Shown here: positions 1-8,219 of the stretch, piece after piece | Layout: each line of letters starts with the position of its first letter | Numbering within the stretch: the first letter of the stretch is position 1 | Source of the DNA: Streptomyces viridochromogenes DSM 40736 | GTDB lineage: Bacteria > Actinomycetota > Actinomycetes > Streptomycetales > Streptomycetaceae | Reading direction: 5' to 3' | Assembly: GCF_000158955.1 (NCBI RefSeq) | Contig: NZ_GG657757.1 | Span: forward strand, 6,791,018-6,855,017 | Length of the DNA stretch: 64,000 nt | Program-made: the position numbers and the translations under genes | Notes under the pieces: generated by a model | What the model was told of the DNA's origin: nothing | The model's input: the letters and a program-made list of their open reading frames with translations, nothing else | Database searches by the model: none

Positions 1-179
1 GAGTTGGCGTTGCCGGTGGTGAGATACGTCTGCACGGCGTCCAGAACGGCCCGCGGCTTCTGCGCCGTCGCCGCGCTGTCCAGGTACGCCAGCTCCGGGT
101 GCCCGGTGATGATGGGGAACTGGGCGCGCAGCGCCTGCTGCCACGGGTGGAGGCCGTCGCGGACGGCCGGTGCGGTCAT
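1..179 (-). CDS. Cysteine desulfurase (SufS-like aminotransferase class V), N-terminal part, cut by window edge
   Basis: Reading the minus strand from the ATG at 179 gives about 59 residues before the window edge. They include AYLDSAATAQKP, the typical start of class V aminotransferases of the SufS/CsdA type (fold type I PLP enzymes that remove sulfur from cysteine). The catalytic lysine and cysteine lie outside the window and cannot be checked. The start is 5 bp after the stop of the cysteine synthase-rhodanese gene, so it is almost certainly the third gene of that operon. A sulfur donor role to the neighbouring rhodanese domain is inferred; a selenocysteine lyase or isopenicillin epimerase-like enzyme is also possible. 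Confidence 0.8.
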   Translation of the reverse strand, partial: MTAPAVRDGLHPWQQALRAQFPIITGHPELAYLDSAATAQKPRAVLDAVQTYLTTGNAN

Positions 180-184
180 GCCGG

Positions 185-1504
185 TCAGTCCCGCACCAGG
201 GGCGCGCCCGCGTCCCGCCAGGCGATGATGCCGCCGGCCAGACTGCGCACCTCCGGGTGGCCCATCCGGGTCAGCAGCGCCGCGTACCGGGCGGACTGCT
301 CGCCCACCGGGCAGGCCAGCAGCACGGGCGTGCGCCGGCTGAAGGGCAGCCCGCCCCGCAGGAGTTCCAAGAACAGCTCGTCGACGATGTTGACCGACCC
401 GTCGATGTGCAGCGCCGCGTACGCGAAGGGGCTGCGCAGGTCGACCACGAGCGGCCGGCCGGTGTCGATCCACCGCCGGGCTTCGGCCACGGTGACCGAC
501 GGCGCCCCGGCGACCTCGGCGTCGGTCAGGTCGGCGGGCGAGTTCTTCCGGGGCGGCCTGCCCAGCAGATCGGGCCGCCGCTGCCGGACGTAGCTCAGAT
601 AGCTCTCCACCCGGTCGCAGACGATGAACACCGCGGTCCGGCGCCCGGCCGACTCCTCGTCCAGCGCCCGCAGATGGCGGACGGCCCCGAAGTAGGCGGC
701 GCCGCCGGTGGGCCCGCCCAGGATGCCGCAGCGGCGGTTCAGGGTCAGCATCCCCTCGATCGCCTCGTCGGCGGTCACCGACTCCATCGTGTCGTACGTC
801 TCCGGGTCGAACAGGCCGACCTCCTGCACCTCGTCGATGGTGCGGATCCCGGGGATGAAGTCGGACTTGGCAGCGACCAGACCGAGCACCCGCACCGAGG
901 GGTTCTCCTCGCGCAGCGCGCGGGCCACGCCCGTGGAGGAACCCGCCGTCCCCACGCACGCCACGAACCAGTCCGGCACCCGGCCGTCCAGGTCCTTGAC
1001 GATCTCCGGCCCGGTGCCGGTGAGATGCGCCTCGGTGTTGCGCGGGTTGAAGTACTGGTCGGTGTGCAGATAGGTGCCGCCGGAGGCGGACAGGGTGCGG
1101 TGGAAGAGGGTCAGCGGATCGTCCGTCGCGCTCGGGTCCAGGCACTCGCTCTGACCCGGCAACTCCTCGATCTCCGCGCCGAGCAGCAGCAGGAGGTCCT
1201 TGATCTCCGGCACCCGCATCCGGTTGGTGACGCTTCTGAAGCCCAGGCCGTGCATGCCGGCGACGACCGCCAGCGCCTTCGCCGTGTTGCCGCTGGACAG
1301 CTCCACGACCTGGCTGTCGTGTTCGACCGCGTCGGCCAGCAGTGGGCGGGCCATGTTCCAGGCCGCACGGTCCTTGACCGAGCCCCACGGGTTGAGCATC
1401 TCCAGCTTGGCGAACAGGTCGATGTTCCGCAGCCCGTGCACGGCCGGGTCGATGCGCACCAGTGGCGTGTTGCCGATCGCCTCCGTGATGCTGTCGTACC
1501 TCAC
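185..1504 (-). CDS. Cysteine synthase-like PLP enzyme fused to a C-terminal rhodanese domain
   Basis: The 439-residue protein has two domains. Residues 1 to about 310 are a fold type II PLP enzyme of the cysteine synthase family: EAIGNTPLVRI at 8-18, PLP lysine K44 in the SVKDR motif, and the SSGNT substrate loop at 70-74. Residues from about 335 are a rhodanese domain with an active-site-type loop CPVGEQS and Cys398, so sulfur transfer is plausible. The GTG start at 1504 overlaps the upstream TGA (GTGA); a longer reading frame would run into the upstream gene. Cysteine synthase homologues beside a decarboxylase-like PLP protein also occur in the rhizobial y4xP-y4yA locus (from memory). Substrate and product are unknown; it need not be a housekeeping CysK. 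Confidence 0.88.
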   Translation of the reverse strand: MRYDSITEAIGNTPLVRIDPAVHGLRNIDLFAKLEMLNPWGSVKDRAAWNMARPLLADAVEHDSQVVELSSGNTAKALAVVAGMHGLGFRSVTNRMRVPEIKDLLLLLGAEIEELPGQSECLDPSATDDPLTLFHRTLSASGGTYLHTDQYFNPRNTEAHLTGTGPEIVKDLDGRVPDWFVACVGTAGSSTGVARALREENPSVRVLGLVAAKSDFIPGIRTIDEVQEVGLFDPETYDTMESVTADEAIEGMLTLNRRCGILGGPTGGAAYFGAVRHLRALDEESAGRRTAVFIVCDRVESYLSYVRQRRPDLLGRPPRKNSPADLTDAEVAGAPSVTVAEARRWIDTGRPLVVDLRSPFAYAALHIDGSVNIVDELFLELLRGGLPFSRRTPVLLACPVGEQSARYAALLTRMGHPEVRSLAGGIIAWRDAGAPLVRD

Positions 1505-2967
1505 TGGGCTCCCCCCGAGGGCGTGGTCGGCCAGAACTGTTCGTCGAGGCACCAGCGCCACACGTCCCCGTCCTGCCAGGCGGCCGCCTTGCGGGCGGCG
1601 GGCTGGTACTGGGCGCGCGTGGCGTGGAAGTCCATGGCGTAGCCCGCGGTGTTGGCGAAGGCGAGCAGGTCACCGGGATCCGGGCGGCGCGGCAGGAACA
1701 CCGTGCGCCGGGTGATGAGGTCGGTCTCCAGGCAGAGACCGCCGAAGAGGTGCACGGCGACGGGCCCCTCACCCGGCCCGGCTCCGCTTCTGGGGACGAC
1801 GACCGGGTCCATCAGCACTCCGTGGTCCTCCAGGGCGATGTCGTCCGCCTTCGCGGCCAGCCGTACGAGCAGTTCCCCACCGGGTTCCGGGCCGCGGACC
1901 TCCAGGACCCGCGCCAGGCTGAGTCCGCACTGGTCCAGCAGGGCCCGGCCGGGCTCGGTGTGCAGGTCGTACAGGTGCTCCAGCAGCACCGCGGCCAGCG
2001 GGCGTCCGCCCAGCGAGGCGGCGGGCTGGGCCAGCAGATCGTCCAGGTAGGCGGCGCCGGCGACCGAGCGGTGGGCGGGGTAGAGGCCCAGCGTGCCGCG
2101 CAGGGTGCCGGACTCGTCGCGCAGCCCGTAGCCGTGACCACCCCACGTCAGGGGCGGGCGCCGGCCCAGCACGGCGGAGGTGAGCGCGCTCGTGTACGCC
2201 TCCCACTGCTCCCGTTCGGCGAGGTAGCTGACGCCGAACCCGCCGCCGACGTCCACGGCCCGGGGCCGTAACCCCCGGCTCCGGCAGGCCTCCAGGGCGG
2301 CCAGGGACCCTTCCAGGGCGGTCGCCTTCTCCGCGATGCCAGTGGTGTCCAGGTGGTAGCCGACGCCTGTCAGCTCGACCGCGTCCCCGTGCCGCTCGAC
2401 CGACTTCAGCAGGGTGTCCAACTCCCTCACGGGCGTACCGAACCGGCTGCGACGGCTCAGCACCTTGACCCCCGACGCCTCGAACCCCGACAGCCGCAGC
2501 AGCACCCGCACCGGGGCGAGCCCGAACGTGCGCACCAGGGAGGCCAGTTGGTCCAGCTCGTCGGTCCCGTCCACGCTGACGGTCACGCCCGTACGGGCCG
2601 CGAGCCACAGGAACTCGGGGTTCTTCGGCCCCGTGGCCGTGATCCGGTCGGCGGTGAAACCGGCCCCGAGGGCGTGCTGCAACTCGCCCAGCGACGCGAC
2701 GTCGACGCCCGCGTCCGTGGCGGCGAGGCGCCGCAGCAACGCGCTGGACCGGTTGGCCTTGTGGGCGTAGAAGACCTGGCCCGACAGGTGGTGCGCGCGG
2801 TACACCGACCGGAACCGCTCCAGGTTCTCCGCGATCTGGTCCGGCACCACGACGTGCAGGGGCGAGCCGAGCGCGTCGGTGAGCGAGTGCAGTGTCCCGG
2901 CCGCCGCCAGGAGCGACCTGAGCCGTGGTTCCAGCCGGGGTTCCAGATACAAGGGCCGGCCGTCCAT
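1501..2967 (-). CDS. PLP-dependent decarboxylase-like protein (Orn/DAP/Arg decarboxylase family 2, Y4yA-like)
   Basis: The protein has 488 residues with an alanine-racemase-type PLP barrel: FYAHKANRS places the PLP lysine at K70, and VDVGGGFGVSY is the family glycine loop that binds the PLP phosphate. The C-terminal beta domain holds GGLCLETD, like the specificity region of diaminopimelate decarboxylases. It is longer than LysA and resembles the Y4yA group, whose reaction is not known to me. The start ATG at 2967 follows a clear GGGAGG ribosome site; the frame stays open further upstream but without one. Codon 233 (2269-2271) is TTA, suggesting dependence on the BldA tRNA. It is the first gene of a three-gene sulfur/PLP operon. 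Confidence 0.85.
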   Translation of the reverse strand: MDGRPLYLEPRLEPRLRSLLAAAGTLHSLTDALGSPLHVVVPDQIAENLERFRSVYRAHHLSGQVFYAHKANRSSALLRRLAATDAGVDVASLGELQHALGAGFTADRITATGPKNPEFLWLAARTGVTVSVDGTDELDQLASLVRTFGLAPVRVLLRLSGFEASGVKVLSRRSRFGTPVRELDTLLKSVERHGDAVELTGVGYHLDTTGIAEKATALEGSLAALEACRSRGLRPRAVDVGGGFGVSYLAEREQWEAYTSALTSAVLGRRPPLTWGGHGYGLRDESGTLRGTLGLYPAHRSVAGAAYLDDLLAQPAASLGGRPLAAVLLEHLYDLHTEPGRALLDQCGLSLARVLEVRGPEPGGELLVRLAAKADDIALEDHGVLMDPVVVPRSGAGPGEGPVAVHLFGGLCLETDLITRRTVFLPRRPDPGDLLAFANTAGYAMDFHATRAQYQPAARKAAAWQDGDVWRWCLDEQFWPTTPSGGAQ

Positions 2968-3442
2968 GCGTGCTCCCTCCCCTGAAGCCGCTGCGCCCGG
3001 CATCCGGGCACGTCCGACACTCCCCGCGTTTCGCCGTATAGCCCCTATCCATTCTTCGGTCGCTTTACGCCCTGTATCGCCCAGGGAAGGCCGCCCGGCA
3101 TGCGCCTCTCCCGCCCGGGGTACCCCGCACATCCGTCCGGCCGTGTACGCGCGGCCGTGTAGGAGGAGGGACGGGACTGTACATGTCCAGGGCCCGCAGA
3201 CGTCCTGATCGGGCTACGTCCCCGACCTGGACCGGGACATCCGCGCCCCGCTCCTCGCCGCCGGCCACGGCCCCGCCGCGATCGCCGCTCTCGGCGAGGG
3301 CCTCGACCCGCGGTAGCGGGCCCGTGACAATCGGGACGGATCCGTAGCAGGCCCGCAGGGCAACGGATGCGGCCGGTGGCGGGTCGTACGGGGGGCAAGG
3401 GCAGCAGCCCGCGGACCCGACCGGGAAAGCCGGGGGAAACCA
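2968..3442. other. Intergenic region, 475 bp, with a possible gene remnant
   Basis: This region separates the minus-strand PLP operon from the plus-strand secreted protein gene and must hold both promoters, although I see no convincing -35/-10 pair. At 3212-3316 on the plus strand a 34-codon stretch with Streptomyces-like codon use ends in TAG but has a stop just upstream (3206-3208) and no start. It could be the 3' remnant of a decayed gene, or chance in high-GC DNA. Confidence 0.35.
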
Positions 3443-4075
3443 ATGGGGGAGACCATGAAGATCCGTAACCGAGGCATCCGTACGACCGTGGCCGCGCTGG
3501 CGGCCGTCGCCGGTGTCGCCGCAGCCGCCGTGCCGGCCGTCGCGGCCACCGCACCGGCCTCCGACACGCCCCGGTTCCTGGAGCCGACCGAGCTGCCGCC
3601 GCACCCGACCTCGCCCTGGTACGCCGGTCCGGTCGCCGCCGGCCAGCCCGACCCGCTGCCGATGTGCGTGGGTGACGCGCTGCCGTCCATCACCACGCAC
3701 CGGGAGTACTGGACGGAGTACGACACGAACGCCCAGCAGCTCACGGTCGAGGGACGCAGCGAGCAGTGGGCGAAGGACTTCGCGGCACTGCTGCGCAAGG
3801 ACCTCGCCGGCTGCGCGAAGAAGCTGATGCAGCAGGACCCCGACATCACGGCGACGCAGAAGTACTACGGCAAGCTGAACGTCGAGGAGGGCGCCGACGT
3901 CTACGGCATCCACACCGCCTCCACCTGGGGCTCCTCCGACATCGGCCTCTTCTCGGTCGGCCGCGACGGCGCGACCGTGACCATCGTCCGCTGGAGCCAG
4001 ATGGGCGATTTCCAGCACGCCCAGGTGGCGGACTTCAAGGCCACGACGGTGACGGCGGTGAACAAGCTGTACTGA
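3443..4075 (+). CDS. Small secreted protein of unknown function
   Basis: The 210-residue protein has a clear Sec signal peptide: the basic stretch KIRNRGIR, then an alanine/valine-rich core (about 14-32), and a cleavage site near AVAATA. The mature part has two cysteines (in PMCVGD and AGCAKK) that could form a disulfide outside the cell. I recognise no domain. Two starts are possible, 3443 and 3455, each preceded by a GGGGGA ribosome site; the first has the better spacing. It is monocistronic, ending 4 bp before the convergent DUF488 gene. Expression is likely real because codon use is strongly Streptomyces-like and the signal peptide is intact. Confidence 0.78.
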   Translation: MGETMKIRNRGIRTTVAALAAVAGVAAAAVPAVAATAPASDTPRFLEPTELPPHPTSPWYAGPVAAGQPDPLPMCVGDALPSITTHREYWTEYDTNAQQLTVEGRSEQWAKDFAALLRKDLAGCAKKLMQQDPDITATQKYYGKLNVEEGADVYGIHTASTWGSSDIGLFSVGRDGATVTIVRWSQMGDFQHAQVADFKATTVTAVNKLY

Positions 4076-4079
4076 CGGC

Positions 4080-4625
4080 TCAGCCCCCGGGCGGCTCGGT
4101 GGGGGCGTCGTACACGAGGAGCCCGTCGTCGCGAAGACGGGCTCCCGGTGTCGGCGGGTGGGCGCTCAGACGGCCGTCGTGCATGAGGTGCAGGGCGGGC
4201 ACACCGCGGGCGAGCACGGCGAAGTCGGCGATCAGACGGCGGTGACAGCGCCACCAGACCGCCTCGCTGCACATCACGGCGGTGCGCGCGTGCACCGCCT
4301 CCCGCAGCAACCGGTCCATGGCCGCGACGAACTCGGGGGACCGGGTGTGTGCGGCGTAGCCGCGGAAGGACTCGTTGCGCCACACGACGTCCGGACTGTC
4401 CGCGGGCAGCGCGCGGAACCCGCCGAGGGCGGGTTCCCACCGATAGGCGATGCCGGTCGCCGGCATCCACTCGGCGAGCCGCTCCCGCAGCAGATCGGGA
4501 TTCCGGCGGCTCCCGGGAGCGGTCCGCACGTCCACGACGGCCGCGACACCGGCCTGCCGCAGCAGCTCGGTGATGGGCTCCCGGCCGGCGGTGCTGTGCC
4601 CGAAGGTCAGCAGTCGTACGTCCAC
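4080..4625 (-). CDS. DUF488 family protein
   Basis: This 181-residue protein shows the DUF488 pattern: TFGHSTAGREPITELL at the start, VVDVRTAPGSRRNP, and CSEAVWWRCHRRLIAD near the end, which matches the conserved CaE...CHR motif of the family. The biochemical role of DUF488 is not established. The GTG start at 4625 is chosen because the family begins at RLLTFGHS; the frame is open further upstream. It is the last gene before the defence island on this side and may mark the island boundary, which I place between about 4626 and 4738 by inference. Confidence 0.82.
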   Translation of the reverse strand: MDVRLLTFGHSTAGREPITELLRQAGVAAVVDVRTAPGSRRNPDLLRERLAEWMPATGIAYRWEPALGGFRALPADSPDVVWRNESFRGYAAHTRSPEFVAAMDRLLREAVHARTAVMCSEAVWWRCHRRLIADFAVLARGVPALHLMHDGRLSAHPPTPGARLRDDGLLVYDAPTEPPGG

Positions 4626-4737
4626 GAGGTGCCGACTTTCCCGTTCCGGGGGACGCACACTTTCGGTTGTTGCACGATCACGCGAGAGAGCGCATCGGTG
4701 CACTTTCAGTCGAGGGGCTGCCGCCCGAACCCCCACG

Positions 4738-6411
4738 TCATGCGTCGACAGGGAGCGCATCTGCGCCGCTCCCCGGGATTCCGATGACCTCGACACTCAC
4801 CCCTCGTGCGGCCAGGGCCTTCGCGGTCTGGGCGATGGTGATCTGGGAAAAGCCGAAGACGGAGTCCGGGATCAGGTTCTCGCGGTTCTTGAGGAGCATG
4901 GCCAGGACGATCCGCTTGGGCGTGAAGTCGTCCGGGAGGACGAGTTCGCCCCGGCTGAGCCGGGCCACCTTCGCGGTGAACTCCGCACGGACCCGGGCGG
5001 ACTCCTGGAGCAGCTCGACCGCCACCCTGGCCTGGTTGAACAGGTGACTCAGCGGACCGGAACCGCCCGCGCGCTTGACGAGGACGAGCGTGCCGTCGGG
5101 CATGAGCAGGTCGCAGATCTCGACCTGGTCCCTCGCACGGAGCGGATTGGCGACGTTCCTGGTGTCGAGGCAGAGCCAGTCGGTCCGCTCCTCGTCGGCC
5201 ACCCTGTTGTTGTAGGCGTTCTCGGACTCACCGTCGATCCATGCGGGGAGGGAGACGGAGGGCGACGGCGGGAACAGCGCCGCCACGGCAGACCGGCACT
5301 CGTCCACGTAGGCCGACCCGGCCTCGTACCACTCACCGTCCATCAGAAAGAAGCGTCTGGGGCCCAGGGAGATCCCGGCCTCCAGCCAGGTCAGCGCGCT
5401 GGTGACGGCGAGCGCGTGGGCCACACCGGCTCGACGATCCCTGGCAAGGGTCACGGCTCCCTCACGCAGCGCCTGGAGACGTGCGCCGGGCGGTGCGAGG
5501 CGGGCCCGGGTGAGGACGTAGTCGAGGTCGAAGTCGTCGGAGCGCAGGGCACCGGGGCTGTTGATCCGCGTCAGGTACGTGGTCGCCTCCGCGTAAGCAG
5601 CATGGTGTTCGGACGGGACGGAGACGGAGATCCGTCCGTCGGCGGGACGCCCGAGGAGGTCGTCCAGGGCCTGGTCGAGCACGCCGAGGGCGGCCGTGTC
5701 CTCGACCGGCACGATGTGGTCGACGAACTCCAGCTCCTGGTGAGGGAAGTCCTCGCGGCAGATTCTGGCGATGGCCCGCAGGTCGGAGAGGAGCGCCTCG
5801 GGTTCGACCCCGAGGGCGATTCTCAGCCCGCACCCGCCCTGGGCGCTGACGGCCTTTCCGCGGGTGTACCGCGACCGGGTGAGCGGCAGGTCGTCGAGGT
5901 AGCCGCCCAGGCTGCGCACGATGCGCGAGTGGTCACGGATGCCGAGCAGCGGGACCGGGGCGCCGCCCGGCACCAGGGAGATGTCGGTGCGCGCCTGCCC
6001 GAGGGACCGGGAGACCGCGCCACGGATCAGGTTGGGGTCCATCTGCCGGACGGCGAAGGAGAGACCGAAGCGCTTGTCCTTGAGGTGGTCGGGGATCAGC
6101 CGGTAGCCCTGGTCACAGCCGATGGCGTACACCGTGCCGTCCACGGCGAGCAGGAGTACGGCGGCGGTGCGCCGGACGCCTTCGGTGACCGTGATTCCGG
6201 TGGTGCGCGCCATGAGGGCGCACCAGGGGGCCTCGGCGATCTCCATGCCGCAGGTGACGTAGACGGCCGGGACCCCGAGCGCATCGGGTAAATGCGGGTC
6301 GGCGCCGAGCCTGTCCAGAAGTTCGAGGTCGAGGGCGTCCAGCATGGCCTCCTGGGTGGGGGCGACGGCGGACAGGCGGTAGACGGTGCGTACGGCGGTG
6401 TTCGATGCCAT
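4738..6411 (-). CDS. DUF6119 (TIGR04141) sporadically distributed defence-associated protein
   Basis: The 557-residue protein carries the TIGR04141/DUF6119 hallmark near residues 430-475: VEICDLL, then LVLVKRAGGSGPLSHLFNQ, then AVELLQES. Members are scattered among bacteria next to restriction and defence genes; the function is unknown and a nuclease activity has been suggested only by context. The ATG at 6411 follows a good GGAGG. Codon 41 (6289-6291) is TTA, which in Streptomyces usually delays translation to late growth. It is transcribed divergently from the adjacent N6-adenine methylase gene, with a shared island palindrome (6479-6493) between them, so the two are likely co-regulated parts of one restriction-like unit. 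Confidence 0.85.
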   Translation of the reverse strand: MASNTAVRTVYRLSAVAPTQEAMLDALDLELLDRLGADPHLPDALGVPAVYVTCGMEIAEAPWCALMARTTGITVTEGVRRTAAVLLLAVDGTVYAIGCDQGYRLIPDHLKDKRFGLSFAVRQMDPNLIRGAVSRSLGQARTDISLVPGGAPVPLLGIRDHSRIVRSLGGYLDDLPLTRSRYTRGKAVSAQGGCGLRIALGVEPEALLSDLRAIARICREDFPHQELEFVDHIVPVEDTAALGVLDQALDDLLGRPADGRISVSVPSEHHAAYAEATTYLTRINSPGALRSDDFDLDYVLTRARLAPPGARLQALREGAVTLARDRRAGVAHALAVTSALTWLEAGISLGPRRFFLMDGEWYEAGSAYVDECRSAVAALFPPSPSVSLPAWIDGESENAYNNRVADEERTDWLCLDTRNVANPLRARDQVEICDLLMPDGTLVLVKRAGGSGPLSHLFNQARVAVELLQESARVRAEFTAKVARLSRGELVLPDDFTPKRIVLAMLLKNRENLIPDSVFGFSQITIAQTAKALAARGVSVEVIGIPGSGADALPVDA

Positions 6412-6478
6412 GGATGCCTCCGTGGGCGGCTGTGGTGCACGGGAAGTCCGAATACGCGATGGAGAGTGGCATCGTGCT

Positions 6479-6493
6479 GTGTACGTTGTCAAC
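6479..6493. promoter_or_regulatory. Island palindrome, copy 1 (imperfect), in a divergent promoter
   Basis: GTGTACGTTGTCAAC lies between the DUF6119 gene and the methylase gene. The right arm matches GTCAAC exactly; the left arm differs at two positions from GTTGAC. On the minus strand it reads TTGACA, a consensus -35, 81 bp before the DUF6119 start. Eight bases after the right arm is CTCTAGA, a pairing repeated at the copy at 27291. Confidence 0.5.
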
Positions 6494-6539
6494 GGAACAC
6501 CCTCTAGAAGGTCTACTGTGATCCGTGTACGCTGGGGCT

Positions 6540-8195
6540 ATGACAGACAACGCCGCTTCCTCGGTCGGCCCGCTGGTCACCGGTGCCGAGATCGCTCGGC
6601 TGGCCGGAGTCACCCGGGCCGCTGTCTCCAACTGGCGCCGGCGCTACGACGACTTCCCCGCGCCGGCGGGAGGCGGCGCGAACAGTCCGCTTTACGCCCT
6701 CGCCGAGGTCCAGGACTGGCTGGACAGGCAGCGCAAGGGTCAGGAGGTCTCTCCCGAGGTCGAGTTGTGGCAGGCGCTGCGGACCACCTACGGAGATCAG
6801 ATGGTCGCCGGCCTGGCCGCGGTCGCCGCCGCGCTGGCCGGGGAGTCCGAGCCGGCTCTGCCGGACGATGTCGCTGCCCGCGTGCGGCAGCTTGCCGAGA
6901 CCGAGGCGCCCGTTGATCTCGTAAACGGACTTACTGACCGGTTCATGGACTCTGCCCGCCGTGCTGGATCCGACCAGGTGACGTCCGAGCGTGTGGTGAG
7001 GGCTGTGTGCCACTTCGCCCCCGAGCTGCCGGTCGGCGCCACCGTGTTCGATCCCGCCTGTGGTATTGGGGTGCTGCTCCTGTCAGTCGCCTCCGAGAGC
7101 GGGGCGCGCTGCCGAGGCCAGGAGATGGATACCGACAGCGCCCGGTTTGCCCAGTTGCGTGCCGAACTTCTGGGCCGCTCCGAGGTGAGCGTCGTGGCAG
7201 GGGACTCCCTGCGCGCGGACGCATGGCCGGACCTCAGGGCGGATCTGATCGTCTGTGACCCGCCGGCAGGTGTGACGGAGTGGGGGAGAGAGCAGCTACT
7301 GCTCGACTCCCGCTGGGAACTGGGCACCCCCTCCAAGGCCGAAGGGGAACTCGCCTGGCTCCAGCACGCGTACGCGCACACCGCGCCCGGCGGCCAGGTC
7401 CTCATGGTCATGCCGGCCTCGGTCGCCTACCGCAAGGCAGGCCGCCGCATCCGGTCGGAACTCGTACGCCGGGGCATCGTGCGCCAAGTGGTCGCCCTGC
7501 CCCCGGGGACGGCGACCTCGCACTCCCTGCCCGTCCATCTGTGGTGCCTACGGCGTCCCGAGAACACCTCGGGTACGGACACCCACCACACCGTGCGCAT
7601 GGTCGACCTGACCGACAACAACCCCGACGGAGACCTGGAACCCCGGGACGACCAGACCGCGGACGTACCGCTGATCGAACTCCTCGACGACACCGTCGAC
7701 CTGACCCCCGGCAGCCATCTGCGCTTCCGTCACCGTGACTACCCCGGTGAGTACGAGGCCCTGCGCAAGCAGTTGCAGGAGCAGGTACTCCGGCTCGCCG
7801 CCTTCCTGCCCGAGCTTGCTCCCGGCGGCGGGCCGGGCTCGCTGGACGGTGCCACCACGAGCGTCGCGGATCTCGCCCGTGCGGGACTTGTGGAGTACGA
7901 CGGCCCGGAACCGGTCTCGGCCAGTGAGCAACTCGACACGGACTATCTCCAGGGCTTCCTGCGCAGCTCCGCCAACGCCCGCCGCTCCACCAGCACCAGC
8001 GGGACCTACCGTTTCGACGCGCGGGGCTCGCGCGTCCCCCGCATGGACATCGAGGAGCAGCGCCGGTACGGCTCCGCGTTCCGGGCGCTGTCCGCGTTCG
8101 AGGAAGGGCTGCGCAAGCTCGACGAGCTGAGCCGGCAGCTCGCCGAGGTCGCCCGCGACGGACTCGCCACGGGAGCCCTGGCTCCTCAGGAGTGA
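6540..8195 (+). CDS. HsdM-like N6-adenine DNA methylase with N-terminal HTH and altered catalytic motif
   Basis: The protein has 551 residues. Residues about 12-62 form an HTH/AlpA-like DNA-binding domain (TGAEIARLAGVTRAAVSNWR). The methylase core has the SAM motif FDPACGIGVLLL (170-181) and HsdM-like flanks (EWGR, SRWELG, AWLQHAYAH, PGGQVLMVMP). The catalytic (N/D)PP(F/Y/W) motif is DPPA at 240-243, without the aromatic residue that holds the flipped adenine, so it may bind but not methylate DNA, or act with a partner. There is no separate HsdS; the C-terminal 180 residues may contact DNA. The ATG at 6540 is preferred; a GTG at 6525 is possible. It converges on the helicase gene. Confidence 0.85.
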   Translation: MTDNAASSVGPLVTGAEIARLAGVTRAAVSNWRRRYDDFPAPAGGGANSPLYALAEVQDWLDRQRKGQEVSPEVELWQALRTTYGDQMVAGLAAVAAALAGESEPALPDDVAARVRQLAETEAPVDLVNGLTDRFMDSARRAGSDQVTSERVVRAVCHFAPELPVGATVFDPACGIGVLLLSVASESGARCRGQEMDTDSARFAQLRAELLGRSEVSVVAGDSLRADAWPDLRADLIVCDPPAGVTEWGREQLLLDSRWELGTPSKAEGELAWLQHAYAHTAPGGQVLMVMPASVAYRKAGRRIRSELVRRGIVRQVVALPPGTATSHSLPVHLWCLRRPENTSGTDTHHTVRMVDLTDNNPDGDLEPRDDQTADVPLIELLDDTVDLTPGSHLRFRHRDYPGEYEALRKQLQEQVLRLAAFLPELAPGGGPGSLDGATTSVADLARAGLVEYDGPEPVSASEQLDTDYLQGFLRSSANARRSTSTSGTYRFDARGSRVPRMDIEEQRRYGSAFRALSAFEEGLRKLDELSRQLAEVARDGLATGALAPQE

Positions 8196-8219
8196 GGAGG
8201 AGGCGACCGCTCAGGCGGC

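Noticed and set aside
3212..3316. Remnant 3' end of a gene
   Set aside because: Only 34 codons with no start and no family match that I recognise; it could be chance, so it is noted only in the intergenic entry.
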